DNA from: Corynebacterium sp. ACRQK
GTDB taxonomy: Bacteria > Actinomycetota > Actinomycetes > Mycobacteriales > Mycobacteriaceae
Direction: 5' to 3'
Assembly: GCF_022345965.1 (NCBI RefSeq)
Contig: NZ_JAKRMU010000003.1
Span: forward strand, 1 to 64,000
Length of the DNA stretch: 64,000 nt
Shown: piece after piece, positions 18,440 through 27,106 of the stretch
Numbering within the stretch: the first letter of the stretch is position 1
Layout of the letters: the number at the start of each line of letters is the position of its first letter
Position numbers and translations under genes: made by a program
The notes under the pieces: model-generated
What the model was told of the DNA's origin: nothing
The model's database searches: none
The model's input: the letters and a program-made list of their open reading frames with translations, nothing else

Positions 18440-18808
18440 ATGACTGACGCGATCCCAAGTTACAAGTCCGGCCCGCCCATGAAGCCTGCCACCGCCGCAA
18501 AGAAGCTGGCCATCTACCTTCCAGCCACGCCGCAGGAGTTTCAAGATTCCGCACTTACCCATGAGCAATTCGTGGAGCTGCAGAAGAACCCGCCTGAGTG
18601 GCTACAGACGCTGCGCCGAGAGGGGCCACACCCTCGCCCCGAGGTAGCTCGCAAGCTGGGCATTAGCATTACGTCGCTGAAGAACAATGACATGGACAAG
18701 CCACTGACGACCGCGGAGATTAAGGCATTGCTTGAAAAGCAGCCGGAGTGGCTGCGAGAGGCTCGCCGTAAGTTGGCTAGTGAGCGCGAGGAGACGGGGC
18801 GTCAATAA
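18434..18808 (+). CDS. DUF5997 family protein
   Basis: 124 residues from ATG 18434 (ATG 18440 also possible). Contains LAIYLPATPQEFQDSALTHEQF, LQKNPPEWLQTLRREGPHPR and VARKLGISITSLKNNDMDKP followed by LTTAEIKALLEKQPEWL. The segment from RPEVARKLGIS reads like a helix-turn-helix. A duplicated PEWL(Q/R)xxRR element occurs at about residues 54-62 and 107-115. Function is unreported as far as I know; the divergent partner is an HTH-less LysR effector domain. There is almost no room for an untranslated leader. It ends just before a shared terminator. Confidence 0.72.
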   Translation: MNMTDAIPSYKSGPPMKPATAAKKLAIYLPATPQEFQDSALTHEQFVELQKNPPEWLQTLRREGPHPRPEVARKLGISITSLKNNDMDKPLTTAEIKALLEKQPEWLREARRKLASEREETGRQ

Positions 18809-18840
18809 GTTCAGCTAGAGGCGGCACAAGAATAAGAAAA

Positions 18841-18880
18841 AGGCGAGGATAAGCCCGATATTTCGGACCTTTCCTCGCCT
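18841..18880. terminator. Bidirectional terminator
   Basis: AGGCGAGGA (18841-18849) pairs with TCCTCGCCT (18872-18880), with T-rich flanks on both sides (TTTTCGCCTTT on +, TTTTTCTTATTC on -). It would stop the DUF5997 transcript coming from the left and any minus-strand transcript from the region to the right. Confidence 0.75.
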
Positions 18881-19160
18881 TTTCGCCTTTGGCCATTGAC
18901 CTTCGGCCTTCGATGGTGACGAGCCATCAGAAGCTTTATCCGGTAAGCAACCTCCAGGTGACGAAGCTGACGGTTGCCGGGTAACCGGATGAACAACCAC
19001 AGCACCTCGGAGGAGAAAGTGGCTACCGATGCTCATGCGCTTCGGGGAGAAGAGAGAAACCCTCGTCGCATGAATACTGCGCCGACAACTGAACTTTCGA
19101 CAGGTGCTGCAATATATTCCACAACTGCAGTGCGCCTCAGGTGACTAGCCTGCGACACAT
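18841..19160 (-). ncRNA. Candidate structured, iron-regulated small RNA
   Basis: There is no credible gene in 18881-19537, but the minus strand carries a promoter (TTGACA at 19190-19195, 18-base spacer, TAACCT) and, about 320 bases on, the terminator at 18841-18880. Between them the minus-strand RNA folds into a three-way arrangement: GAGC-ATC (about 19032) with GAT-g-GCTC (about 18921); an AGCCAC/GTGGTT hairpin; and a hairpin with ATCCGGT/ACCGGAT enclosing GCAACC/GGTTGC (18936-18990). The CCCGGCAACC-loop-GGTTGC piece superficially resembles the P3 region of SAM riboswitches, yet no gene follows in that direction. Small ORFs inside have no plausible start signals. Existence of the transcript is inferred. 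Confidence 0.4.
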
Positions 19161-19537
19161 CCATGAGGTTAGCCAAGCCTCACCTAGCTTGTCAATATTT
19201 AAACAACAAAAATGTTGAATAAATCGCTGACCTGGTTCTTTGCTGGGCGGGGGTGGCCAGCTTTCACAGCAGGGGTGAAGCAACAACCGTGTGTGGCACA
19301 TAACGGTGTGTTTTCTCCCAACATCGAGGGGTTTCCTTGTACTTTCGCCCCAAAGAAATGCTATTCTCATAAGCAACGCAGAGATGCACGTCACAATAGC
19401 GACGTAACATCGGGCTGCAACACACAAAAATCTCTATAACCGACTTTGCTGCCCTCTGGCGCTACGCACGCTGCTGGAATCCCAGTAGTCCAAGTTCGAC
19501 AGTTCAAGCAGCCAACGTCTTGGTTTGAAAGGAACCC
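18881..19537. other. Gene-free region between DUF5997 and acyl-CoA dehydrogenase genes
   Basis: Roughly 650 bases. The left half holds the structured minus-strand RNA candidate; around 19164-19195 lie the iron box and the minus-strand promoter. The right part (19200-19537) is AT-richer than the surroundings and must contain the promoter of the acyl-CoA dehydrogenase gene; GCTATTCTCATAAG near 19364 offers a -10 (TATTCT). ORFs here are short, without family features. Confidence 0.6.
19164..19182. promoter_or_regulatory. Putative DtxR iron box
   Basis: TGAGGTTAGCCAAGCCTCA matches the 19-bp DtxR consensus TTAGGTTAGSCTAACCTAA at 15 positions. It covers the spacer and -10 of a minus-strand promoter (-35 TTGACA at 19190-19195; TAACCT at about 19166-19171), the arrangement expected for iron-dependent repression. 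Prediction by eye only. Confidence 0.55.
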
Positions 19538-20713
19538 ATGAAGAACTTCCTGCCACGCAACATTTTCGAAGAAGAGCACAACATGTTCCGCGAGGCCTGC
19601 GCGGACTTCGTGAAGGCCGAGATCGCCCCGAACGTTGATCGCTGGCACGAGCAGGGCTACTGCGACCGCGAGATGTTCCAGAAGGCCGGTCAGCAGGGCC
19701 TGCTGGGCATGATGGCTCCGGAGGAGTTCGGCGGCGGCGGTATGGAGAACGACTACCGCTTCAACGCTGTATTGACCGAAGAGCTGGCTAAGGCTGACTC
19801 CGGTTCCGTTATCGTGGGCATCCAGACCATCAACGACCTGGTCATCCCCTACCTGCAGCGCTTCGGCAACGACGAGCAGAAGGAGCGTTTCCTGAAGCCG
19901 CTGTGTGCCGGTGAGAAGATCGCCGCACTGGCCATGACCGAGCCGGGCGCAGGTGCCGACCTGGCTGGCATCCGCACCTTCGCTAAGAAGGACGAGAACG
20001 GCGACTACATCGTTAACGGCGCGAAGACCTTCATCTCCAACGGTGTCCAGGCAGACTTCACCCTGCTGGTCGTCGTAACCAACCCGGAGAAGGGCCGCGC
20101 AGGCGTTTCCATGCTGATCGTTGAGGACGGCATGGAGGGCTACACCAAGACCGGCCCGCTGAAGAAGGTCGGCCTGAAGTCCCAGGACACCGCCGAGCTG
20201 TCCTTCGAGGACACCCGCGTCCCGAAGGAGAACCTGCTGGGCGAAGAGGGCGCTGCATTCGGCTACCTGCGCACCAACCTGGCACAGGAGCGCCTGTCCA
20301 TCGCCGTGGGCTCCATCGCTACCTCCCGCCGCGCATTCGACCTGGTTTACAAGCACTCTCAGGACCGCAAGACCTTCGGTCAGCGCCTGATCGACCACCA
20401 GGCATACCGCTGGGAGCTGGCTAAGATGGCCACCAACATCCAGGGCTCTCAGTCCTTCGTCGATGCCTGCATCATGGAGAAGGTCAACGGCACCCTGGAC
20501 GAGGTCACCGGTGCAATGGCTAAGTACCAGACCACCGAGCTGCAGATCGAGGTTGTCAACGAGGCTCTGCAGCTGCACGGCGGCTACGGCTTCATGCTGG
20601 AGTACCCGATCTCCACCCACTACCTGGACTCCCGCGTCCAGCCGATCTACGGCGGCCCGAACGAGATCATGATCGAGATCATCTCTCGCCGCCTGGCCAA
20701 GGGCGAGAACTAA
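19538..20713 (+). CDS. Acyl-CoA dehydrogenase
   Basis: 391-residue flavoenzyme of the acyl-CoA dehydrogenase family, introducing the 2,3-trans double bond in acyl-CoA with FAD. Visible motifs: AALAMTEPGAGADLAGI (signature 1 region, FAD/substrate), FISNGVQADFTLLVVV, and QLHGGYGFMLEYPISTHYLDSRVQPIYGGPNEI towards the C-terminus, where the Glu of GGxNEI is in the position of the catalytic base of most short-chain and medium-chain enzymes. RBS GAAAGGAA precedes ATG 19538. The enoyl-CoA hydratase gene is convergent 9 bases downstream. Together with the second enzyme at 38.5 kb it fits fatty acid or branched-chain degradation. Chain length cannot be read. Confidence 0.9.
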   Translation: MKNFLPRNIFEEEHNMFREACADFVKAEIAPNVDRWHEQGYCDREMFQKAGQQGLLGMMAPEEFGGGGMENDYRFNAVLTEELAKADSGSVIVGIQTINDLVIPYLQRFGNDEQKERFLKPLCAGEKIAALAMTEPGAGADLAGIRTFAKKDENGDYIVNGAKTFISNGVQADFTLLVVVTNPEKGRAGVSMLIVEDGMEGYTKTGPLKKVGLKSQDTAELSFEDTRVPKENLLGEEGAAFGYLRTNLAQERLSIAVGSIATSRRAFDLVYKHSQDRKTFGQRLIDHQAYRWELAKMATNIQGSQSFVDACIMEKVNGTLDEVTGAMAKYQTTELQIEVVNEALQLHGGYGFMLEYPISTHYLDSRVQPIYGGPNEIMIEIISRRLAKGEN

Positions 20714-20722
20714 GGCCTAGCC

Positions 20723-21523
20723 CTACTCCCCCTTAAACTGCGGTGGTCGCTTTCCTAGGAAGGCGGCCACCGCTTCGCTATGGTCGGCGGTGTTAAACAG
20801 GCGCAGCTGTGCCTCCGCCTCCGCTGCGGCAGCATCGCTGATGGCCGAAGTGTTCTTCACCAGCGCCTTCATCTCCTTATATGCTGCAGTCGGTCCAGCG
20901 GCGAAGTCGTTAGCCAGCTTCTCCACGGTCGCCTCGAGCTCGGCCGGCTCCACGAGCTGCTCAACTAGGCCCAGCTCTGCGGCTTCCTCGGCGGGCACCT
21001 TGCGATCCAGGAGCAGCAACTGCAGGGTCTTCGCACGCCCCACGCAGTCCACAAGAGTTTGCGATAGCCCCGAGTCCGCAGCCAGTCCCACGCCCGTGAA
21101 AGCCCCCTTGAAAGAGGCGGCCGTGGACATTACGCGGAAGTCACAGGCCATTGCCAGTCCCCAGCCCGCACCTGCCGCCGGCCCCTGGAGCGCGGCGATG
21201 GTCGGCACGCTGATCCCGGCGAGAAGCTCAGTCATCGGGTTGTACTCCTCCACCACCTTTTCCATCCCCGTGCGGTTTTGCGTATCCCGCAGCTGTTCCT
21301 TCAGATCCTGCCCGGAGCAAAACGCCTTACCGTTGGCGCGCAGCACCACGGCACGCACCGCCGAGCCTAGTTCTTCGGAATCCTTTTGTGTGTTGCGGAA
21401 AGCCTCAATCAGCGCAAGACGCAGCGCTTTGTCTAGAGAATTGTATGCTTCCGCACGGTTGATGGTGATGTATCGTACGCCGGCCTTGTCCTCGACCAGC
21501 ACAAGATTAGTGTTTTCGCTCAT
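20723..21523 (-). CDS. Enoyl-CoA hydratase/isomerase family protein (PaaG-like)
   Basis: 266 residues from ATG 21523 (MSENTNLVLVEDKAG); the open frame extends to 21625 but the start after a run of non-family residues is less likely. Crotonase-fold oxyanion motifs: LRANGKAFCSGQDLKEQL and AALQGPAAGAGWGLAMACDF, with ADSGLSQTLVDCVGRAKT after. The AADSG stretch, with Asp where true hydratases carry a catalytic Glu, resembles PaaG-type isomerases. Fatty acid oxidation is the broad role; exact substrate is uncertain. Codon use is like its neighbours. The stop is only 9 bases from the stop of the acyl-CoA dehydrogenase on the other strand. Confidence 0.85.
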   Translation of the reverse strand: MSENTNLVLVEDKAGVRYITINRAEAYNSLDKALRLALIEAFRNTQKDSEELGSAVRAVVLRANGKAFCSGQDLKEQLRDTQNRTGMEKVVEEYNPMTELLAGISVPTIAALQGPAAGAGWGLAMACDFRVMSTAASFKGAFTGVGLAADSGLSQTLVDCVGRAKTLQLLLLDRKVPAEEAAELGLVEQLVEPAELEATVEKLANDFAAGPTAAYKEMKALVKNTSAISDAAAAEAEAQLRLFNTADHSEAVAAFLGKRPPQFKGE

Positions 21524-21646
21524 ACGGGTTACGCTACGTGGAACACGTGCGTAAAGCTGCGTTTTGGCGCAGATGTTGTCGCGGTTTTTGTTTAGCGACG
21601 CCCCCCACGCCATCGACCGCCTCATGCCCCGCTGGCGCGGGGATGG

Positions 21647-22285
21647 CTAGCGGGGTTGGGCGATAACCTCGGCGCCGGAAGCCCTGAGGGCGTCCAGAGC
21701 CTGGGTAGCGCCGTCCTCGCTCACCGCGGCGCAGAAATCCTCGATAACCGTCACGCCGAAGCCCGCCCGGAGCGCATCTTCGGCTGTTGCGCGCACGCAG
21801 AAGTCGGTGGCGATGCCCACGATCGTTACGTTTTCTACCTCGTGGGAGTTCAGCCACTGCTGCAGTGTCTGCTCCTCGCCCGCGAGGTGGCCTTCAAAGC
21901 CGGAATAGGCGGCGGTGTATTCGCCCTTGTGGAACCAGACGTCCACGAGTTCAGGGTTCAGCTCGGCGCAGACCTGTGCGCCGTGGGTGTCGGCTACGCA
22001 GTGGACCGGCCAGGTGTCCTTGTAGTCTGGCTCCTCCCCCTCTGGCGCAAAGTGGCCTTCGGGCTTGATGTGCCAATCCTTGGTGCCGACGATGAGCGGG
22101 CGGGCGGCAGCCGAGGAACCGTCGCCGGTCTCGGCTTCCTCCTCCTCGGCGTGCACCAGGCCACCCAGCCAGGCGTTGATCCCCCGCGCCACCTCTAGAC
22201 CCCGGTCGGTCCCCAGGGAACCATCGACGAAGTCGTTTTGAACGTCGACGACGATGATTGCATCCTTCGCCTGCGTGCTGACCAT
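21647..22285 (-). CDS. pncA: Nicotinamidase (PncA)
   Basis: 212 residues of the isochorismatase-like hydrolase fold. The catalytic Asp is in IIVVDVQNDFVDG, the metal-binding Asp/His set in GTKDWHIKPEGHF, and the nucleophile Cys in VGIATDFCVRATAEDALRAG. These match nicotinamidase/pyrazinamidase, which converts nicotinamide to nicotinic acid for NAD salvage and activates pyrazinamide. An acidic insertion (HAEEEEAETGDGSSAAA, about residues 45-61) is unusual compared with the compact 186-residue mycobacterial enzyme. glyA lies 36 bases upstream in the same direction. Confidence 0.88.
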   Translation of the reverse strand: MVSTQAKDAIIVVDVQNDFVDGSLGTDRGLEVARGINAWLGGLVHAEEEEAETGDGSSAAARPLIVGTKDWHIKPEGHFAPEGEEPDYKDTWPVHCVADTHGAQVCAELNPELVDVWFHKGEYTAAYSGFEGHLAGEEQTLQQWLNSHEVENVTIVGIATDFCVRATAEDALRAGFGVTVIEDFCAAVSEDGATQALDALRASGAEVIAQPR

Positions 22286-22321
22286 AGTGCTAAACCCCTT
22301 TTCTTAAGGTCGCTTGCCTTC

Positions 22322-23632
22322 TTAGACCAGCTTCCAGTCTTCCAGGCCCTCGTACAGCGGGAAGTCCTCGGCGATCTTGTCCACGCGGGCGCGCAGCGCA
22401 GCAATGTCCGCGTTGCCGGCCAGAGCGGTACCGATGACATCTGCGACCTCAGTGAAGGCCTCGGTATCCAGGCCGCGGGAGGCCAGAGCAGAGGTACCGA
22501 TGCGCAGGCCCGAAGTGACCATCGGCGGGCGCGGGTCGAAGGGTACAGCGTTGCGGTTGACGGTGATGCCAACCTCGTGCAGCAGGTCTTCGCCCTGCTG
22601 GCCGTCCAGCTGAGAGTTGCGCAGGTCAACCAGCACCAGGTGTACGTCGGTGCCGCCGGTGAGCACCTGCACGCCAGCGTCCTTCGTATCCTGAGCGTTC
22701 AGGCGCTCCGCCAGGATCTTCGCACCCTCGAGGGTGCGCTGCTGACGGTCGCGGAATTCGTCAGTCTGCGCCACCTTCATGGCCACGGCCTTAGCAGCGA
22801 CGGCGTGCATCAGCGGACCACCCTGCTGGCCCGGGAAGACGGAGGAGTTCAGCTTCTTGGCGTACTCCTGCTTAGCCAGGATCATGCCGGAACGGGGGCC
22901 ACCCAGGGTCTTGTGGACGGTGGTGGAAACCACGTCGGCGTGCGGAACCGGCGACGGGTGCAGGTCTGCGGCAACCAGGCCAGCGAAGTGCGCCATGTCC
23001 ACCCACAGCTTCGCCCCGACCTCGTCGGCGATGGACTTGAAAGCTGCAAAGTCCTGGTGGCGCGGGTATGCAGACCAGCCGGCGATCAGCACCTGCGGCT
23101 TTTCTGCAATGGCCTCCTCGCGGATCTTGTCCATATCCAGGCGGAAGGTCTCCGGATCCACCTCATAAGCGGCAACCTCGTAGAGCTTGCCGGAGAAGTT
23201 CAGGTGCATACCGTGAGTCAGGTGGCCACCGTGGGCCAGGGACAGGCCCATGATCTTATCGCCGGGGTTAGCCAGGGACATTAGGACAGCAGCGTTGGCC
23301 TGTGCACCGGCGTGCGGCTGCACGTTGGCGAACTCCGCACCGAAGACCTGCTTGGCGCGGTCGCGGGCCAGGTCCTCAACGACGTCCACGTGCTCGCAAC
23401 CGCCGTAGTAACGACGGCCCGGGTAGCCCTCGGCGTACTTATTGGTGAGCACCGAGCCCTGCGCCTGCAGCACGGCGCGCGGCACGAAGTTCTCCGAGGC
23501 AATCATCTCCAAGGTGGTGCGCTGGCGGCGCAGCTCACCTGCGATAGCCTCTGCGACCTGGGGATCCAGCTCCGCCAGAGGAGTGTTGTGCTGTTGCGAG
23601 TTCTGAGTGGACGAATTCTGCGGAGAAGTCAC
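22322..23632 (-). CDS. glyA: Serine hydroxymethyltransferase
   Basis: 436 residues; PLP enzyme interconverting serine and glycine while loading tetrahydrofolate with a C1 unit. PLP-lysine motif [21 protein letters not shown]-terminal [30 protein letters not shown] is diagnostic. The start is uncertain: a TTG at 23641 gives three more residues but lies only two bases behind the GGAAGG ribosome site, so I prefer GTG 23632 (VTSPQNSST), about 11 bases from it. The N-terminus carries a short Ser/Gln/Asn-rich extension. pncA follows; glyA next to coaA and PhoH2 is also seen in mycobacteria. Confidence 0.95.
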   Translation of the reverse strand: MTSPQNSSTQNSQQHNTPLAELDPQVAEAIAGELRRQRTTLEMIASENFVPRAVLQAQGSVLTNKYAEGYPGRRYYGGCEHVDVVEDLARDRAKQVFGAEFANVQPHAGAQANAAVLMSLANPGDKIMGLSLAHGGHLTHGMHLNFSGKLYEVAAYEVDPETFRLDMDKIREEAIAEKPQVLIAGWSAYPRHQDFAAFKSIADEVGAKLWVDMAHFAGLVAADLHPSPVPHADVVSTTVHKTLGGPRSGMILAKQEYAKKLNSSVFPGQQGGPLMHAVAAKAVAMKVAQTDEFRDRQQRTLEGAKILAERLNAQDTKDAGVQVLTGGTDVHLVLVDLRNSQLDGQQGEDLLHEVGITVNRNAVPFDPRPPMVTSGLRIGTSALASRGLDTEAFTEVADVIGTALAGNADIAALRARVDKIAEDFPLYEGLEDWKLV

Positions 23633-23817
23633 GTCTACCAAGGCCTTCCATTGTGGATGAATCTAAAAAGATAAAACCGGTTGCTTATCTGCCTCACTAT
23701 CATAGCGAGTGCCCGTGACACCCCATACCCAACCCACAGCCATCCCATTGCGGTCCTCCGGCCGACCGATGGCGATCCAATTTCACCTTGCCCCATTTTC
23801 GGGGCACAATGGGTGCT

Positions 23818-24735
23818 ATGACTTCCCCCAGCCCTTACATTGAGCTGGACCGTACTCAGTGGCGCACCTTAAGAAAGTCGATGCCCCAGGTCCTCACCGA
23901 AGATGAACTGGAACAACTCCGCGGCATCGGCGACGAAATCGACCTGGAAGAAGTCTCCGAGGTCTACCTCCCGCTGTCCCGCCTGATTTTCCTACGCGTC
24001 GAAGCGCACCGCAGGCTCAACGCAGCCACTGAAACATTCCTCGGCGAGGCAATGCCGCCGATCCCTTACATCATCGGTGTCTGCGGCTCCGTAGCCGTCG
24101 GCAAGTCCACCACTGCCCGCGTGCTGCAGGTTCTGCTGCAGCGTTGGGAGACAAACCCGCGGGTGGACCTCGTAACCACCGACGGCTTCCTGCTGCCCAC
24201 CGCAGAACTCGAGCGCCGCAAGCTCATGCACCGCAAGGGCTTCCCGGAGTCCTACGACCAGGCAGAACTACTGAGCTTCATCACCAAGGTGAAGTCCGGC
24301 ACCCAAAAGGTGCAGGCTCCGGTGTACTCCCACGAAGCCTACGACCGCATTCCGGACCAGACCATCACCGTCGACCGCCCAGATATCCTCATCGTCGAGG
24401 GGCTAAACGTTCTGCAGACCGGCCCCACCCTCATGGTCTCCGACCTCTTCGATTTCTCCGTTTACGTCGATGCCCGGCGCGAGGACATCGAGGATTGGTA
24501 CATCGACCGCTTCCTGCGCCTGAAGAACACTGCGTTTAAGGATCCGAAGGCGCATTTCCACCACTTCGCCAACTTCAGCGATGAAGAGGCCACCGTGGTC
24601 GCTAGGGAGATCTGGCAGACCGTGAACCTGCCGAACCTGATGGAGAACATCCTTCCCACCCGCGTGCGTGCTTCCTTGGTTCTGCGGAAGGGCCCAGACC
24701 ACCTGGTGCAAAAAGTGCGGATGCGGAAGATCTAG
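23818..24735 (+). CDS. coaA: Pantothenate kinase, type I (CoaA)
   Basis: 305 residues; ATP-dependent phosphorylation of pantothenate, first step of CoA synthesis. P-loop [20 protein letters not shown] at about residues 80-99, then [20 protein letters not shown] and the pantothenate-binding YDYEP-type region replaced by [25 protein letters not shown] choose ATG 23818 (MTSPSPYIE): CACAAT lies 7 bases before it, so the transcript is probably leaderless; the frame opens at 23788. The convergent prenyltransferase gene ends 57 bases away. Confidence 0.93.
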   Translation: MTSPSPYIELDRTQWRTLRKSMPQVLTEDELEQLRGIGDEIDLEEVSEVYLPLSRLIFLRVEAHRRLNAATETFLGEAMPPIPYIIGVCGSVAVGKSTTARVLQVLLQRWETNPRVDLVTTDGFLLPTAELERRKLMHRKGFPESYDQAELLSFITKVKSGTQKVQAPVYSHEAYDRIPDQTITVDRPDILIVEGLNVLQTGPTLMVSDLFDFSVYVDARREDIEDWYIDRFLRLKNTAFKDPKAHFHHFANFSDEEATVVAREIWQTVNLPNLMENILPTRVRASLVLRKGPDHLVQKVRMRKI

Positions 24736-24736
24736 C

Positions 24737-24754
24737 CCCGCGCTCTATCGCGGG
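24737..24754. terminator. Weak hairpin between coaA and Z-prenyl transferase gene
   Basis: CCCGCG (24737-24742) pairs with CGCGGG (24749-24754), loop CTCTAT, directly behind the coaA stop. No T-run follows, so termination here is only suggested by position between convergent genes. Confidence 0.35.
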
Positions 24755-24792
24755 AAGTTGCTGTCCGCGCCCTATCGCCGGTTATCCCCCGC

Positions 24793-25563
24793 CTAAAGCC
24801 CGAAGCGCCTATGCCGCTGCGAGTAGTCGCGAAGCGCACGCAGGAAATCCACGCGCCGGAAGGCCGGCCAATAGGTATCGGTAAACCAGATCTCCGAGTA
24901 CGCGGACTGCCACAGCAGGAAACCAGATAGGCGCTGCTCCCCCGATGTGCGAATCACCAGGTCTGGGTCCGGCTGACCCGAGGTGTACATGTGGTTCCCC
25001 AGCGCCTCGGCGGTGATTGCCTCCGCCATGGCCTCCGGCGCGGTCCCCTGATCTGCCAGCTCAGCCACGAGGGTTTGCACCGCATCCACGATCTCCTGGC
25101 GCCCGCCGTACCCCACGGCCACGTTCACACGCACGCCCGTGTGGTCGTCCGTCTTGACCTGGTTTTCCTCCAGGCGAATGCGCAGCTGTTCAGGCAGTAG
25201 CTCTAGGTGACCGACGGTGCGCAGCTGGAACCCGGCGTCAGAATCCGCCAATTCCTCGGCAACATCGCCAATGATGCTGCACAGCAACGACAGCTCCTCC
25301 GGGGAGCGCTTTAGATTTTCGGTGCTGAGCAGGTACACCGTGACGGTTTCGATCCCCAGCTCATCGCACCATCCGCACATTTCCGCGATCTTCTTCGCCC
25401 CCACGCGGTGGCCGTGCGACACATCGGTGAAACCGTTCTCGCGCGCCCAGCGGCGGTTGCCGTCGGCCATGATGGCGACGTGCTTCGGCCGCGGCTTATC
25501 GCGCAACGAGCGCGCCAGGCTGGCCTCGTACGCTGGGTATAGCAGCTGGGGGATGCGGTTCAC
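24793..25563 (-). CDS. uppS: Isoprenyl (Z-prenyl) diphosphate synthase, UppS family, short-chain type
   Basis: 256 residues from GTG 25563 (VNRIPQLLYPAYE), with AGGA 11-14 bases before it. cis-Prenyltransferase motifs: HVAIMADGNRRWARENGF (catalytic Asp and diphosphate site), VYLLSTENLKRSPEE, and the C-terminal DLVIRTSGEQRLSGFLLWQS plus YSEIWFTDTYWPAF. The sequence closely follows mycobacterial Rv1086, the omega,E,Z-farnesyl diphosphate synthase that starts decaprenyl phosphate synthesis, including neighbourhood to mca; a second long-chain UppS would then be elsewhere in the genome. Product length is inferred from similarity remembered, not measured. It forms an operon with the upstream membrane protein gene (10-base gap). 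Confidence 0.88.
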   Translation of the reverse strand: MNRIPQLLYPAYEASLARSLRDKPRPKHVAIMADGNRRWARENGFTDVSHGHRVGAKKIAEMCGWCDELGIETVTVYLLSTENLKRSPEELSLLCSIIGDVAEELADSDAGFQLRTVGHLELLPEQLRIRLEENQVKTDDHTGVRVNVAVGYGGRQEIVDAVQTLVAELADQGTAPEAMAEAITAEALGNHMYTSGQPDPDLVIRTSGEQRLSGFLLWQSAYSEIWFTDTYWPAFRRVDFLRALRDYSQRHRRFGL

Positions 25564-25573
25564 GTTGTTGATC

Positions 25574-25993
25574 CTACTGATGCTGGTTCGGGGGTTCTTC
25601 GCCGTCCTTCTTGACGCCCTTAGCCCGCGCCCGCTCAGCGTCAATCGCAGCGGGGCCGGTCAGTGTGCCAGAGGAGGGCAAGAAACGCTCATCTGTCTGT
25701 GGCACCTCAGTTCGGGCGAACATGGAGCGCTTGCTGGCAGTATCGTCGAACTCCTCGGCCTTCATTGCAGCTTCCAGCTTCTCCGTGTCGAACAGGTCGA
25801 TGCCACGCGCATCGGCGAATGCCCGGCGGCGCTCCAGGCGGCGGATGCGCTTGTTCATGGCGAAGCCGATGAGCAGCACAACCAGCAGCAAGATGACGAT
25901 CACGAACAGACCCACGGGGGCGGCCTTACCGAACTCGGCACCCTTCGGGCCGGTGCGCTCTGCCTGCGCAATGATCCAGGTGGCGGTGTTCAT
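25574..25993 (-). CDS. Small membrane protein encoded between mca and uppS
   Basis: 139 residues: short N-terminus, one membrane helix (VGLFVIVILLLVVLLIGFAM at about residues 27-46), then a charged tail with RRLERRRAFADARGIDLFDTE. A conserved small membrane protein occupies the same place next to mca in mycobacteria (Rv1083). The function is unknown. The stop is 10 bases from the GTG of the prenyltransferase, so the two are co-transcribed; the gene may also share the mca transcript (95 bases gap). Confidence 0.75.
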   Translation of the reverse strand: MNTATWIIAQAERTGPKGAEFGKAAPVGLFVIVILLLVVLLIGFAMNKRIRRLERRRAFADARGIDLFDTEKLEAAMKAEEFDDTASKRSMFARTEVPQTDERFLPSSGTLTGPAAIDAERARAKGVKKDGEEPPNQHQ

Positions 25994-26088
25994 CGCTCGA
26001 AACTCCTTCTTGTTATCTGCCCATTAACTGTAGTTTGTCGCCCGCCTCTGGGGAAACCCTGCGCTGCGCGGATCGGCCCAGTACTGCG

Positions 26089-26997
26089 CTAATCCGCTGA
26101 TTCCAACCCGGCGAAGAGTTCCGACTCCGGCAGCTCGCTGTGCACGCGCGACTGCGCGAGCTCGAACTCCTCGGTCGGCCACACCTGCTGCTGCAGATCC
26201 GTGTCCGCCAGAAAGAATGCACCCTTCGGGTCAATCTGAGTGCGGTGGGCACGCAGCGCATCATCGCGACGCTCGAACCAGTTAGCCACATTCACCCGGG
26301 TAGTCACGCGGGAGAAAATATCCGGCAGCTGCCTCCACAACTCCAAGTGCCGCAGGACGTGCTCCGGCAGCTGTGCGCCACGCTCGTACATGGCGGTGGC
26401 CAAGTTCTCGAAACGCTCGCGGATGAACCCATGGGTGTAGTACAGCTTCTTCACCTCCCACGGTTCGCCCAGCTCCGGGTGGTAGCTCGGGTCGCCGGCA
26501 GCCTCCCAGGCACGGACGGAAACCGCATGCACCTTGATGTGATCAGGGTGGGGGTAACCGCCGTGCTCGTCGTAGGTGATGATGACATGCGGGCGGAACT
26601 CACGCACCACCCGCACAACGTTTTGCGTGACCTCTTCCGTGTCCTGCAAGGCAAAGCAGCCCTCCGGCAACGGCGGCTTCGGGTCGCCCTCGGGCAGACC
26701 GGAATCCACATAACCGAGCCATTCATGCTCCACGCCCAGGATGGAGGCCGCCTGAGCCATCTCCTCGCGGCGCACCTCAATCATCTCTCCGACGCCCTGC
26801 TCAGCCAGCTCCTGCATCTCTGGGTTCAGGATGTCCCCCCGCTCACCGCCGGTGCACGTCAGTACCTTCACCCGGTGGCCTTCATCGACATAGCGGGCCA
26901 TGGTGGCCGCACCCTTGCTGGATTCGTCGTCCGGATGTGCGTGAATCGCCAGCAGGCGATAACGCGGCGTATCTACGGAAGCTCTCTTTTCACTCAC
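26089..26997 (-). CDS. mca: Mycothiol S-conjugate amidase
   Basis: 302 residues from GTG 26997 ([14 protein letters not shown]). Zinc amidase that cleaves mycothiol S-conjugates so that mercapturic acids can be exported, a detoxification step limited to mycothiol-producing actinobacteria. The zinc and catalytic motif [20 protein letters not shown] and the second zinc His in [16 protein letters not shown] are intact. MshB is similar; length, [12 protein letters not shown] and the neighbours (DUF4307 and greA divergent, small membrane protein behind) favour Mca. The start may be leaderless, with TATT directly upstream. Divergent from the DUF4307 gene. Confidence 0.92.
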   Translation of the reverse strand: MSEKRASVDTPRYRLLAIHAHPDDESSKGAATMARYVDEGHRVKVLTCTGGERGDILNPEMQELAEQGVGEMIEVRREEMAQAASILGVEHEWLGYVDSGLPEGDPKPPLPEGCFALQDTEEVTQNVVRVVREFRPHVIITYDEHGGYPHPDHIKVHAVSVRAWEAAGDPSYHPELGEPWEVKKLYYTHGFIRERFENLATAMYERGAQLPEHVLRHLELWRQLPDIFSRVTTRVNVANWFERRDDALRAHRTQIDPKGAFFLADTDLQQQVWPTEEFELAQSRVHSELPESELFAGLESAD

Positions 26998-27106
26998 GCC
27001 AATACAATCTACTACCCCGCCCTCCCCTACCCAATAGAGCCATCCGTCCAGGCAAGCCGGGGACGTGGGCGTCAATAATAAAAGGGTGGGCTAGACTAGA
27101 GACATC

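Noticed and set aside
18911..19045. Cobalamin, c-di-AMP or full SAM riboswitch
   Set aside because: Only the GGCAACC-like hairpin resembles a SAM aptamer; the conserved boxes of the other classes were not found and no related gene follows.
22238..23284. 348-codon frame antisense to glyA
   Set aside because: Shadow frame, His/Val/Gln-rich translation typical for antisense of GC-rich genes.
26140..27078. 312-codon frame antisense to mca
   Set aside because: All zinc-site motifs of mca are on the minus strand; the plus frame shows none of any family.
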